Shown here: positions 51,418 to 60,337 of the stretch, piece after piece
Layout of the letters: each line of letters begins with the position of its first letter
How positions within the stretch are numbered: the stretch's first letter is position 1
Translations under genes and position numbers: made by a program
Source of the DNA: Micromonospora sp. LH3U1
GTDB taxonomy: Bacteria > Actinomycetota > Actinomycetes > Mycobacteriales > Micromonosporaceae
Reading direction: 5' to 3'
NCBI RefSeq assembly: GCF_028475105.1
Contig: NZ_CP116936.1
Location: forward strand, 6,819,501 to 6,883,500
DNA: 64,000 bases
The notes under the pieces: model-generated
What the model saw: the letters and a program-made list of their open reading frames with translations, nothing else
Databases searched by the model: none
Told to the model about the DNA's origin: nothing

Positions 51418-52404
51418 TCAGCGTTGGATGGCCGGCTCGGCTGCCGGCACGGCGGGAACGCCGACGACGGGGCGGGGACGCCGCCGGCCGATCACACCTT
51501 GTGAGACCGCGACCCCGAGCAGCACGATGAGCGCGCCGACCGGTTGGTGCCAGTTGAGTCGCTCGTCGAGCGCCACGGCACCGATCAGCACCGCGAAGAT
51601 CGGGATCACGTACGTGACGGTGGACGCGGTGCTCGCGCCGGCCACCCGGATGTTGCGCATGTTGATCACGAACGCGAGCCCCGTGCCGAGCGCGCCGAGG
51701 GTCAGCACGCTTGCCAGCACCCCCGTCGACAGCTCGGTGGGCAGCGGTGGCATCCCGGCGACGAACGGGGTGACGATGGCCAGTTGCCCGGCGGCGAGCA
51801 GCAGCTGCGCGGCGGAGAGCGACAGGCCGGAATGCGCGCTGCCAGCGACGAACCGCTTCTGGTACGGGATGCTGACGCCGTAGCAGGCGGCCGCGCCGAA
51901 GCACATCAGCTGCCCGGTGAAGTGCGCCCCGCCGATGCCCTCCCAGACCCCGAGCACCACCAGCACACCAAGGAAACCCATCCCGAGCCCGACCGCCCGA
52001 CGTACGGTCAGCCGTTCGGTGCGGAAGACCAGCACCGCCAGCGGCAGCACGATCAGTGGTGTGGTGGCGTTCCAGATGCCGGCCAGCATCGACTCGACCC
52101 GCTGCTCACCGTAGCCAAAGAGCGTGAACGGCACCGCCACACCGAACGCGGCGACGACAGCCAGATGCGCCCAGACCCGCGGCTCGCGGGGCAGCCGGTC
52201 GCGCAGCATGGCGAGGACCACCAGCAGGGTCAACGCTCCGGCGACGACCCGGTAGAGGGTGAGCTGGACCGGGTGCAGCTCGGCCACGCCGACCTTGATG
52301 AAGAGGAAGCTGGAACCCCAGATCGCGGCGAGGGCGACGAAGCCCGGCAGCCAGGCGCGGATCGGTGCCTTGTCAGGAGTGGTATCGGTGGTCACCCCTG
52401 ACAC
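51418..52404 (-). CDS. EamA/DMT-family transporter
   Basis: About 328 residues, ten hydrophobic segments in two EamA repeats (AAIWGSSFLFIKVGV; ASTVTYVIPIFAVLIG). Probable metabolite or drug exporter. Start uncertain between GTG 52404 and GTG 52395; the longer form upstream is Ser/Arg-rich and unlikely. Convergent with the PHP gene, divergent from the DUF885 peptidase. Confidence 0.85.
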   Translation of the reverse strand: MSGVTTDTTPDKAPIRAWLPGFVALAAIWGSSFLFIKVGVAELHPVQLTLYRVVAGALTLLVVLAMLRDRLPREPRVWAHLAVVAAFGVAVPFTLFGYGEQRVESMLAGIWNATTPLIVLPLAVLVFRTERLTVRRAVGLGMGFLGVLVVLGVWEGIGGAHFTGQLMCFGAAACYGVSIPYQKRFVAGSAHSGLSLSAAQLLLAAGQLAIVTPFVAGMPPLPTELSTGVLASVLTLGALGTGLAFVINMRNIRVAGASTASTVTYVIPIFAVLIGAVALDERLNWHQPVGALIVLLGVAVSQGVIGRRRPRPVVGVPAVPAAEPAIQR

Positions 52405-52513
52405 TCTGCCGTAGCCGTCCGACAAAGTCGCGCGCCTTTCGGACGTTGCACCCTGTCGCAACCTGTGGCTTGAACACGACAAACGTCGTCGACACGGGGG
52501 CGGGGTGGTCACG

Positions 52514-52519
52514 TAGGGT
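52514..52519 (+). promoter_or_regulatory. -10 box of the DUF885 gene, probably leaderless
   Basis: TAGGGT within CACGTAGGGT ends 6 nt before the GTG at 52526, so transcription likely starts at the GTG. No ribosome site precedes it, consistent with leaderless translation. Confidence 0.55.
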
Positions 52520-52525
52520 CGCAGC

Positions 52526-54196
52526 GTGGGACGAATTGATGAACTCGCCAACCGATACGTGGCCGAGTGGGCGCCCTTGAGCCCCACCGGCGCGACCTTC
52601 GTCGGCATCGCCGGCCATGACGACCAACTCGACGACCTCTCGCCCGAGGGTTACCGAGCGCGCGCGGACCTGACCCGCCGGACACTCGCCGAGCTGGAGG
52701 TGACCGAGCCGGATACCGAGTCGGAACAGACCGCCAAGGAGGCCATGCAGGAACGGCTCGGCCTGGACCTGGCCCGGTACGACGCCGGCGAGGTGACCAG
52801 CGAGGTCAGCGTGATCACCAGCGGCCTGCACGAGATCCGCATGGTGTTCGACCTGATGCCGACCGCGACCAGCGATGAGCAGGCCAACATCGCCGCTCGG
52901 CTCAACGGCTTCGCCGGCGCGCTGGAGGGTTACAAGACCACGCTGCGCGAGGCGCTCGCCGCCGGCGAGGTCAGCTCGAAGGTGCAACTGGTCGAGGTGG
53001 CCAAGCAGTGTGACATCTGGACCGACCCGACCGGGGACAACTTCTTCCACGGGCTGGTCGAGCGGTTGGGCGCGGACGGCACGCTCGGCGCCGAGTTGCG
53101 ACGGGGTGCGGCGGCGGCCACCGCGGCCACCGCAGAGTTCGGCCAGTTCCTGCGTACCGAGATGGCTCCGCACGGGCGGGACAAGCAGGCCGCCGGCCGT
53201 GAGCGCTACGAGCTCGCCTCGCAGTACTTCCTCGGCGCCAAGGTCGACCTGGACGAGACGTACGCCTGGGGCTTCGCGGAACTGGCCCGCCTGGAGGCGG
53301 AGATGCGGGTCGTCGCCGGGCGCATCGCCGGCTCCGGTGCCACCGTCGACGAGGCCGTGGCCAAGCTGGACGCCGACCCGGCCCGGACCATCCAGGGCAA
53401 GGAGGCGTTCCGGGACTGGATGCAGGCGCTCGCCGACAAGGCGATCTCCGAGCTGCACGGCACCCACTTCGACATTCCGGAGCAGGTACGCCGGATCGAG
53501 TGCTGCCTCGCCCCGACCAGCGACGGTGCCATCTACTACACCGGCCCGAGTGAGGACTTCTCCCGCCCGGGGCGGATGTGGTGGGCGGTGCCGCAGGGCA
53601 TCAGCGACTTCTCCACCTGGCGGGAGGTGACCACGGTCTACCACGAGGGCGTGCCAGGTCACCACCTCCAGGTGGCGCAGACCGCCGTCCGGGCCGACCT
53701 GCTCAACCGCTGGCAGCGGCTGCTCTGCTGGGTCTCCGGGCACGGCGAGGGCTGGGCGCTCTACTCGGAGCGGCTGATGGACGAGCTGGGCTACCTGGAG
53801 GACCCGGGCGACAAGCTGGGCATGCTCGACGGCCAGGCGATGCGCGCAGCACGGGTGATCGTCGACATCGGCATGCACCTGGAGCTGGAGATCCCGAAGG
53901 ACAATCCCTTCGGCTTCCACCCGGGTGAGCGGTGGACGCCCGAACTGGGCTGGGAGTTCATGCGGGCGCACTGCCGGGTGCCGGACGAGAACCTGCGCTT
54001 CGAGCTGAACCGCTACCTGGGCTGGCCCGGGCAGGCACCGTCGTACAAGGTCGGTGAGCGGATCTGGCTTCAGGCCCGCGAGGACGCCAAGGCCCGCAAG
54101 GGCGCAGATTTCGACCTGCGGGAGTTCCACCGGCAGGCGTTGGACCTGGGTGCGCTGGGTCTCGACCCGCTGCGTCGGGCGCTGGCCCGGCTCTGA
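52526..54196 (+). CDS. DUF885-family zinc peptidase
   Basis: 556 residues. YHEGVPGHHLQ supplies the HExxH-like zinc pair and GEGWALYSE the third ligand, the DUF885 signature. No signal peptide, so cytosolic. Probably a metallopeptidase of unknown specificity. GTG start immediately after a -10 box. Confidence 0.9.
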   Translation: MGRIDELANRYVAEWAPLSPTGATFVGIAGHDDQLDDLSPEGYRARADLTRRTLAELEVTEPDTESEQTAKEAMQERLGLDLARYDAGEVTSEVSVITSGLHEIRMVFDLMPTATSDEQANIAARLNGFAGALEGYKTTLREALAAGEVSSKVQLVEVAKQCDIWTDPTGDNFFHGLVERLGADGTLGAELRRGAAAATAATAEFGQFLRTEMAPHGRDKQAAGRERYELASQYFLGAKVDLDETYAWGFAELARLEAEMRVVAGRIAGSGATVDEAVAKLDADPARTIQGKEAFRDWMQALADKAISELHGTHFDIPEQVRRIECCLAPTSDGAIYYTGPSEDFSRPGRMWWAVPQGISDFSTWREVTTVYHEGVPGHHLQVAQTAVRADLLNRWQRLLCWVSGHGEGWALYSERLMDELGYLEDPGDKLGMLDGQAMRAARVIVDIGMHLELEIPKDNPFGFHPGERWTPELGWEFMRAHCRVPDENLRFELNRYLGWPGQAPSYKVGERIWLQAREDAKARKGADFDLREFHRQALDLGALGLDPLRRALARL

Positions 54197-54206
54197 CCCG
54201 GCCACG

Positions 54207-54250
54207 GCTGCGCGCGACGGCGGTACGACGAGTCCGCCGTCGCGCGCAGC
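54207..54250. terminator. Bidirectional terminator between DUF885 and DUF6114 genes
   Basis: 17-bp perfect stem GCTGCGCGCGACGGCGG (54207-54223) with 54234-54250, 10-nt loop, at a convergent junction. Confidence 0.88.
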
Positions 54251-54257
54251 TGTGCGT

Positions 54258-55721
54258 TCAGCCGAGGGTCAGCTCCAACGCCGGTCGGGCGGTCAGCTTG
54301 TCACTGGTGACGTACGCCAGGTCGATGACCGGGTCGGTGAACGTAACCGGAATGGGCAGGGTGACCGGGAGGCCGTCCGGGAACGGCAGTTCCGGGGTCA
54401 GCGTGATCTTGATGCCGGCCAATTTCCCGACGAACCGGGTGCAGTAGAAGGCCACGTTTCCGCTGACGGTCAGGTTGTCGGTCGCGTACCGCTGGGTGCG
54501 CCCCTGGGGACCGTCCGCGCTCAGCAGGAAGTCGGCGGTCACGGCCTCCTTCATGGAGAACTTCAGAACCTTGACGGTGCCCTTCTCGGTCTGCAGGTCG
54601 GTGATCCCCTCGAACCGCAGCCCGGTCATCCGCACCGACGATCCGGTGAGCTTGGACGGTGTCTGAGCCACCGTCGGCAGGTCCGGATCGGCGGCGATTC
54701 GCGGCAGCGGCTTGCCCGGCTCCACCGTGCCCGGCTTCTCGGGTCCCGGCCTGCCCGGCATGCCCGGCTTACCCGGGGTCGGCGACGGGCAGCTGCCGGG
54801 GCGGGTCGTCGGCGTGCCGGTCGGCGGCGTCGAGGGCGTGGCGGTCGGGCTGGTTGACGGCGTCGCGGTCTCGCTGCGACGTCCGCCCGTGAGCAGATCG
54901 CCGATCCCGTCCAGAATGTCGGTGATCACGTTGCCGCCCCGCGTCGGGCTGGGGCTCGGGCTCGGCGTTGGCGCGGCGGCGCTGCGGCTGGGCGATGGAG
55001 TGACGGCCCGGGACGGGGTGGGACAGGGGGTCGCTGCGGGTCGTCCCGGGGCTGCCTGCACCGCCCGGGGTTGGATGGCCAGGCCGGCGGCGGCCAGGCC
55101 GAGCACCACGAGCGCGATGCCGAAGACACGTGGATCGGCGGAACGCCCCGGCAACTCGGGCGGGGCACTCTCGTCGGACGCCTGGACCGTCGGGTGGCCC
55201 ACCCGCTCGACGTCAGCCTGCTCGACGTCAGCCTGCTCGACGTCAGCCTGCTCGACGTCAGCCTGCTCGACGTCAGCCTGCTCGACGTCGGCCTGCTCGA
55301 CGTCGGCCTGTTGCGTGGTGGGGGGTGCGGGGCGAGTCGGCGTCCAGGCGAAGGAAAGCGCGCTGCCGACCATGCCGAGTAGCAGTCCGACGAAGAAGCC
55401 GCCGAGGTTGAGCCCGATCAGCGAGTAGATCGCGGTGAACGCCGCGATGACCGAATAGAACGGCCGCTGCGCCGGGCTGAGCCAGAGCAGCACCCCGCAG
55501 GTCACCAGGATGACCGGGATCAGCAGCGACACCAGACCGGTGGCCCCGCTGTGGAAGCTCAGGCCGTTGAGCGTCAACCGAGTGGAGGCGAACATCTCCA
55601 CCCCGGCCAGGATGATGAACAGGCCACCCCAGAACGGCCGGCTCCGCTGCCAGCGACGGAAGCTGTGCCATGCCTGGGTCGTCCCGCCGGGCCGGGTGTG
55701 GGACGGGTTCGCGGTTGTCAC
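54258..55721 (-). CDS. DUF6114 membrane protein with QADVE repeats
   Basis: 487 residues: four N-terminal membrane segments (DUF6114, to about 125), seven tandem QADVE pentapeptides (about 140-175), a further membrane segment, a Thr/Pro/Ser-rich spacer and a C-terminal beta-rich domain of about 150 residues that resembles DUF6230-type proteins. GTG at 55721 with AGGAGGAG. Second gene of the DUF6230-DUF6114 unit; an envelope role is inferred. Confidence 0.82.
   Translation of the reverse strand: MTTANPSHTRPGGTTQAWHSFRRWQRSRPFWGGLFIILAGVEMFASTRLTLNGLSFHSGATGLVSLLIPVILVTCGVLLWLSPAQRPFYSVIAAFTAIYSLIGLNLGGFFVGLLLGMVGSALSFAWTPTRPAPPTTQQADVEQADVEQADVEQADVEQADVEQADVEQADVERVGHPTVQASDESAPPELPGRSADPRVFGIALVVLGLAAAGLAIQPRAVQAAPGRPAATPCPTPSRAVTPSPSRSAAAPTPSPSPSPTRGGNVITDILDGIGDLLTGGRRSETATPSTSPTATPSTPPTGTPTTRPGSCPSPTPGKPGMPGRPGPEKPGTVEPGKPLPRIAADPDLPTVAQTPSKLTGSSVRMTGLRFEGITDLQTEKGTVKVLKFSMKEAVTADFLLSADGPQGRTQRYATDNLTVSGNVAFYCTRFVGKLAGIKITLTPELPFPDGLPVTLPIPVTFTDPVIDLAYVTSDKLTARPALELTLG
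55206..55310 (-). repeat. Seven 15-bp tandem repeats encoding QADVE
   Basis: CTCGACGTCAGCCTG units, five identical and the last two with GTCGG. In-frame and unit length divisible by three, so copy-number change would not break the gene. Confidence 0.95.
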
Positions 55722-55760
55722 GTACTCCTCCTGGCGGAGCGGGAACGGGGACACGGACGG

Positions 55761-55788
55761 GGCCCGCGGTGGTCGCCCACCGCGGGCC
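55761..55788 (-). terminator. Intercistronic hairpin between DUF6230 and DUF6114 genes
   Basis: GGCCCGCGGTGG (55761-55772) pairs with 55777-55788, 4-nt loop. It likely reduces read-through so the upstream protein is more abundant. Confidence 0.75.
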
Positions 55789-55798
55789 ACGACTCACC

Positions 55799-56413
55799 TC
55801 AGAAGCACTCCTTGCCCTTGGCGTCGTCGCCCACGTTGACCTTCAGCCGAAGGCCGACCAGGTTGAAGGTGGCCGCCGTGGTGTAGCGGGACACCTGCTG
55901 CAGGTTGGTGATGGTGACGTGGTCGGAGTTCTGGCCGAACGAGCCGGCCTGCGCCGTCGGGTTCAGGTCGGTGGCGTCTCGGCCGATCTTGATGTTGGTG
56001 AAGGTCGCGTTGCCGTCGAGCGAGTCCATCGCGATCAACAGGTCCTTGGCGCGGGCGGGCTCCTTGCCCTCACCGGCGTTGATGGTGAGCACCACCGGCA
56101 GGCCCGGCAGGTCCGAGCGGACGGACTGGCAGAGGTTGTACAGCTCGGCGCTGCTGATCTCGGCGACGGCCATCGGGTGGACCTTGCCGCCCTCGCCCTT
56201 CTCGCGGACGACGCCGCCGTACTGCTTGAAACCGTCGCCCTCCAGGCGATCGGCGCCGATCTTGAACGTCTGGCCGGAGACCGTGATGTCGGACGCGATC
56301 GCGCCGGTCGACATTCCAAACAGGATGGCACCGGCGGCTGCCGTCGCGGGCACCATCATGGCGGCGAACCGCCACCACCGGGTACGACCCTGACTGTCAA
56401 ACCGATCCTGCAC
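55799..56413 (-). CDS. DUF6230 secreted/membrane-anchored protein
   Basis: 204 residues; an N-terminal hydrophobic segment after WWRFAAMMV acts as signal anchor, then a beta-rich domain (ITVSGQTFKIGADRLEGDGF, FTNIKIGRDATDL). Matches the actinobacterial DUF6230 family. The GTG at 56413 has GAGGAGGAA just upstream. Paired with DUF6114. Function unknown. Confidence 0.82.
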   Translation of the reverse strand: MQDRFDSQGRTRWWRFAAMMVPATAAAGAILFGMSTGAIASDITVSGQTFKIGADRLEGDGFKQYGGVVREKGEGGKVHPMAVAEISSAELYNLCQSVRSDLPGLPVVLTINAGEGKEPARAKDLLIAMDSLDGNATFTNIKIGRDATDLNPTAQAGSFGQNSDHVTITNLQQVSRYTTAATFNLVGLRLKVNVGDDAKGKECF

Positions 56414-56812
56414 GGGTTCCTCCTCAGGTGGCCGGTCCCGAACTGGCGGCCCCCGCACCGGGCCCGTCCTGTGTTACCGGCGGGTAACGATCGAGCCTGA
56501 TCGTGCACCCGTTGCGGCGTGGCTCACAACCCCCTGATTACGCGGCGGTAACACCAGGCCGACCCACGAGCAGGCTGACGTCACGAAACGTGGAACTCGC
56601 CGTATGTACATAACCCCTAGGGGGCTACAAAAGCGGCAAAGATGTGCGCCGGAACAGCGGAGCGTGGCAACGTATTGACCAATTACAATTAGGTAACGGA
56701 TGTAAAGTACGCAGCTCACGGAGAGCCGTTCGGATCGCTCGCCCGAACATCCAAGGGATCCCGGGAACCAGCCGGGCAACGGTGAACGCCCCGGGTGCCC
56801 TACGGTTTCGGC
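56414..56812. promoter_or_regulatory. 399-bp divergent regulatory region
   Basis: Contains an AT-rich pocket with TTGACC (56675-56680), the palindrome CCCCTAGGGG (56606-56615), an inverted GTTCGG/CCGAAC pair near 56727-56747, and TACGGT (56801-56806) placed 6 nt before the methyltransferase GTG. It should hold the promoters of both divergent genes; regulator unknown. Confidence 0.5.
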
Positions 56813-57547
56813 GTGAATCTGGACGACGTACGGCGCGACTGGACCAAGCTCGGGGCTGAAGATCCACTCTGGGCCGTGCTCGTGCAGCCCGGCAAGCGCG
56901 GCGGACGGTGGGACGTCGAGGAGTTCCTGGCCACCGGCCGCGCCGACGTCGAGGAGACGACTGGCTGGCTTCGCCAGCTCGGCCTGCCCACCCGCTGGGG
57001 GCGAGTGCTCGACTTCGGCTGCGGAGCCGGGCGGCTGTCGCAGGCGCTCGCTCCGCACGCGGACGAGGTCGTCGGTGTGGACATCGCTCCGCCCATGCTG
57101 GAGACCGCCCGACGACTGAACCGGAGCGCAGGGAACATCCGGTTCGTCCTCAACGACGCGCCGGACCTGAGCCAGTTCCCCGACGGCCACTTCGACCTGG
57201 TCTACAGCGCCCTGGTGTTGCAGCACCTGCCGCGCCCCGCCATCGACCACTATCTGGCCGAGTTCCTGCGGGTGTTGCGGCCAGGCGGCATCGCTGTCGT
57301 GGGGTTGCCGACCGAGCCGGCGCGTACGGCCAAGGGCATCGTCTGGCAGGTAGCGCCCTTCCGCCTGATCAGCTGGGCACAGCGCCACCTGCTCAACTAT
57401 CCGGCGGCGATGAACATGACGGCCATCTCGCAGGCCGACGTGGTGCGGCTGATGGCCGCATACGGCGGGGACATCGTCGGGCAGTGGCGCGATCTGCGGT
57501 ACAGCGAAGACTGGGTCTCCACGCGGTACGCGGTACGCCGCGCCTAG
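56813..57547 (+). CDS. Class I SAM-dependent methyltransferase
   Basis: 244 residues; motif I VLDFGCGAGRLSQAL, beta-2 VVGVDIAPPML and post-motif LVYSALVLQHLPRP. UbiE/Methyltransf_11-like fold. The GTG at 56813 follows TACGGT by 6 nt and lacks a ribosome site, suggesting leaderless expression. Substrate unknown. Confidence 0.87.
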   Translation: MNLDDVRRDWTKLGAEDPLWAVLVQPGKRGGRWDVEEFLATGRADVEETTGWLRQLGLPTRWGRVLDFGCGAGRLSQALAPHADEVVGVDIAPPMLETARRLNRSAGNIRFVLNDAPDLSQFPDGHFDLVYSALVLQHLPRPAIDHYLAEFLRVLRPGGIAVVGLPTEPARTAKGIVWQVAPFRLISWAQRHLLNYPAAMNMTAISQADVVRLMAAYGGDIVGQWRDLRYSEDWVSTRYAVRRA

Positions 57548-57587
57548 CTGACCCGCCTCTGGCGACCCGGCACATGACCGGGCCGCT

Positions 57588-57634
57588 GCACGACGAAGGG
57601 GTGGACCGCGTCGCGGTCCACCCCTTCGTCGTGC
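57588..57634. terminator. Strong bidirectional terminator
   Basis: GCACGACGAAGGGGTGGACC (57588-57607) pairs perfectly with 57615-57634, with two more pairs toward a 3-nt loop. Separates the methyltransferase and DUF3068 genes. Confidence 0.9.
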
Positions 57635-57649
57635 TTCCTGTCGTACCCG

Positions 57650-58858
57650 TTAGCGCTGCTCCACCTCGCCGGGCGCCGGACGCTGGGTCGGCACCGTCGG
57701 GTCCTCGGACTTCCAGTTCGTCGACGCCGGCGGGATCTCGTCGGTCAGTGGACCGCCCACAGGCTGGGACTTGGGCTGCTCGACGGTGTCCGTGTCGCGT
57801 ACCGGCTCCTGGTCCACTCGGGTTGGAGTCGGGTCGGCAACCGGAGCGACGGCCGGCGGATCGGCGCGGTGCCGGGCGGCACCGCCCTGGGGTCGGGTCA
57901 CCAGCCACACGCCGACGACGAGGGCGATCAGACCGAGGACACCGGCGGCGATCGGGCCCCAGAAACTGATCAGGCCGATCTTGAAGCGGTTGTCCTTGAC
58001 CGTCTGGACACTACGACTGACCGTGTCGTCGGTGTAGTTGAAGTCCGCGTCCAGCAGCACCGTGGGGGAGCCGGTGTTCGGGCGCAACTCCTTGTGCTGC
58101 TGTTCCCGTACGTTCACGTAGGAGCCGGTCACCGGGTCGACCCAGACCGTCCGGGTGTTGCTGTAGACGATCTCACCGCTGGTGGCGCCCGGTGCGAACT
58201 TGGCGACAAGCGTCTGGAGGCTGCTCTCCGGGGTGGCCAGCACCTCGTTCTCGATCCGCTGCTCGAAGCGGTACGCCTCGACGCCCTTGATCTTCTCGGT
58301 GCCGACGAACTTCGCCGCGGTGGCCCGCTTCAGGTCACGGTCGAAGATCTGGTAGTCCCGCTTGGCAGTGCCGAACGGGAACTTGTAGATCTGGCCGGAG
58401 TAACTCACGTTGCCGACCGGGGTCTTGTCCGCCCCGGTCTCGTTGAGCCACTGCTCCTTCCACGGAGCGGCGGCACCGGAGATCCGGTAGAGAGCCAGCT
58501 CAGTGCTGTACTGGCTGACCACATCCTGGTTGTCGGTACGCCTGACCGTCTGGTAGACGTCCCAGATCACCGCGTCGCCCTTGAGCTCCTTGGGCAGCCG
58601 GTCCTTCGTGTCGTCGGGCTGCGGAATGACCTCGACGTTGGACACCAGATCGCCCTGCGGAACCTCGATGCTCACTGAACTTCCGCTTGCGGTGATCTTC
58701 AGGAACTTCGCGTTCTTCGCCTCGGCGACGGACGTCGTTGGTTCAAGATCATAGGGGAGCTTGGTCACGGCAGGGGCCACGTAGAACGGCAGCCCGGCCG
58801 CGAAGACCAGCAATAAGACGCCGAGCCCAAAGAGCGCGGCGCCCACGCGAAGCTTCAC
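57650..58858 (-). CDS. DUF3068 membrane protein
   Basis: 402 residues: N-terminal membrane anchor, large extracytoplasmic beta-rich domain (residues 30-310), C-terminal membrane helix (about 315-340) and a Pro-rich cytoplasmic tail. The pattern matches DUF3068 of actinobacterial envelopes (PorA-like family name). ATG at 58858. Often near acyltransferase and glycosyltransferase genes, as here. Confidence 0.85.
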   Translation of the reverse strand: MKLRVGAALFGLGVLLLVFAAGLPFYVAPAVTKLPYDLEPTTSVAEAKNAKFLKITASGSSVSIEVPQGDLVSNVEVIPQPDDTKDRLPKELKGDAVIWDVYQTVRRTDNQDVVSQYSTELALYRISGAAAPWKEQWLNETGADKTPVGNVSYSGQIYKFPFGTAKRDYQIFDRDLKRATAAKFVGTEKIKGVEAYRFEQRIENEVLATPESSLQTLVAKFAPGATSGEIVYSNTRTVWVDPVTGSYVNVREQQHKELRPNTGSPTVLLDADFNYTDDTVSRSVQTVKDNRFKIGLISFWGPIAAGVLGLIALVVGVWLVTRPQGGAARHRADPPAVAPVADPTPTRVDQEPVRDTDTVEQPKSQPVGGPLTDEIPPASTNWKSEDPTVPTQRPAPGEVEQR

Positions 58859-58969
58859 TCATCCTCCTGTAACCTGCCGCCCTACGACCTGTTGTCCGGG
58901 GCACCCGATCCTTAACATGGCGGGAGGTTACTCCCCGGTCACCTTCAAAGCGACCCCCTGGATGTCCAG

Positions 58970-60244
58970 ATGTCCACAGCCGCCGCGCCAACAGTTCCGG
59001 AGCATTCGGTAACTGGCCGACTCCCCGCCCTCGATGCGCTGCGAGCGATCGGCGCCGTGGCGGTCGTCGGTCACCACGTCGGGTTCCAGACCGCCGTCAC
59101 CATGAACACCACATGGGGCGGCTGGCTGGCTCGACTGGATGTCGGCGTCGCCATCTTCTTCGTACTCTCCGGGTTCCTGCTGTTCCGGCCGTGGGCCCTC
59201 AGTGCTGCGACGGGACGGGCCCGACCGCGCGCCCGGCGATACCTCTGGCGGCGGGCCCTACGGATCCTGCCCGCCTACTGGCTGGCGGTGCTGGTGTGCC
59301 TGATCGTCCTGCCAGACAATCGGCCAGCGTCCGCCGGTGACTGGGTTCGCCACCTGACCTTCACCCAGATCTACCAGCCCGGCCAGTTGCGCTATGGGCT
59401 CAGCCAGACCTGGAGTCTCGCCACCGAGGTCGCGTTCTATCTGATCCTGCCGCTGATCGCCGTGCTCGCCGTGGGCCGGTCGTGGCGTCCCATCCGCACC
59501 GTGGTGATCGTCAGCGGGGGTGTGCTGCTGACCGCGGGGTGGCTCACCCTGATGGGATTCGGCTGGCTCGACAGAGGTCTGCACACCATGTGGCTCCCGT
59601 CGTACGCGGCCTGGTTCAGCGCCGGAATGGCACTGGCGGCGGCGCACGTCGCCCTGCGCACCGGGACCGCGCCCGCCGCCTTCCGCGTACTGGACGACCT
59701 CGCCTCGGCGCCGGTCGCCTGCTGGGCGGCGGCAGTCGGCCTGATGGCGATCGCGACGACTCCCATCGCCGGCCCCCGCGACCTCACCGGTCCCACGGCC
59801 GTCGAGTTCGGCACCAAGCTGGCCCTCTACCTCGCGATCGCGACGCTGATCCTGATCCCGGTGGCCTTCGGTGGGCCGACCCGGATCAAGGAGGTCTTCG
59901 GCAGCGCTTCCGCCCGCTGGCTCGGTGCCGTCTCGTACGGGCTGTTCCTGTGGCACCCGCTGGTCATCGAACTCATCTACCTGCTCGACGACCGACCGCT
60001 CTTCACCGGCGGGCTGCTCAACACCTTCGCCCTCACCATGGTCTTCGGTCTGGCGTACGCCGCGGCCAGCTACTACGGCGTCGAGCGGCCCCTGCAACTA
60101 CTCGGCTCGCAGTGGGGCCGTCGGCCGGCCGGGCGCGGACCGGCCTCGGGATCGTCCACCGTCCACGGGGCCACCCCGGGCGCTTCGCCCGTCACGGTGG
60201 GGCCGGGCACCACGCCGGCACCAACCGTGGGCACCTCGCCCTGA
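58970..60244 (+). CDS. Acyltransferase-3 family membrane protein
   Basis: 424 residues, about ten membrane segments. RAIGAVAVVGHH (the R-x-H active region) and FFVLSGFLLFRPW are the OafA-like acyltransferase-3 signatures. Transfers acyl groups to envelope sugars or lipids. Pro/Thr-rich C-terminal tail. Divergent from DUF3068. Confidence 0.9.
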   Translation: MSTAAAPTVPEHSVTGRLPALDALRAIGAVAVVGHHVGFQTAVTMNTTWGGWLARLDVGVAIFFVLSGFLLFRPWALSAATGRARPRARRYLWRRALRILPAYWLAVLVCLIVLPDNRPASAGDWVRHLTFTQIYQPGQLRYGLSQTWSLATEVAFYLILPLIAVLAVGRSWRPIRTVVIVSGGVLLTAGWLTLMGFGWLDRGLHTMWLPSYAAWFSAGMALAAAHVALRTGTAPAAFRVLDDLASAPVACWAAAVGLMAIATTPIAGPRDLTGPTAVEFGTKLALYLAIATLILIPVAFGGPTRIKEVFGSASARWLGAVSYGLFLWHPLVIELIYLLDDRPLFTGGLLNTFALTMVFGLAYAAASYYGVERPLQLLGSQWGRRPAGRGPASGSSTVHGATPGASPVTVGPGTTPAPTVGTSP

Positions 60245-60337
60245 GGCGGCGAGCGCTGGACCAACGGGGCATTGCCGGCCGGCAGCCCAGCCCCTAGTGT
60301 GACGCGCGTCCCTAAATTACTTGAGAGTAGGGTTCGC

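Noticed and set aside
55206..55310. Possible CRISPR-like array
   Set aside because: Units are contiguous 15-mers without spacers and encode in-frame QADVE.
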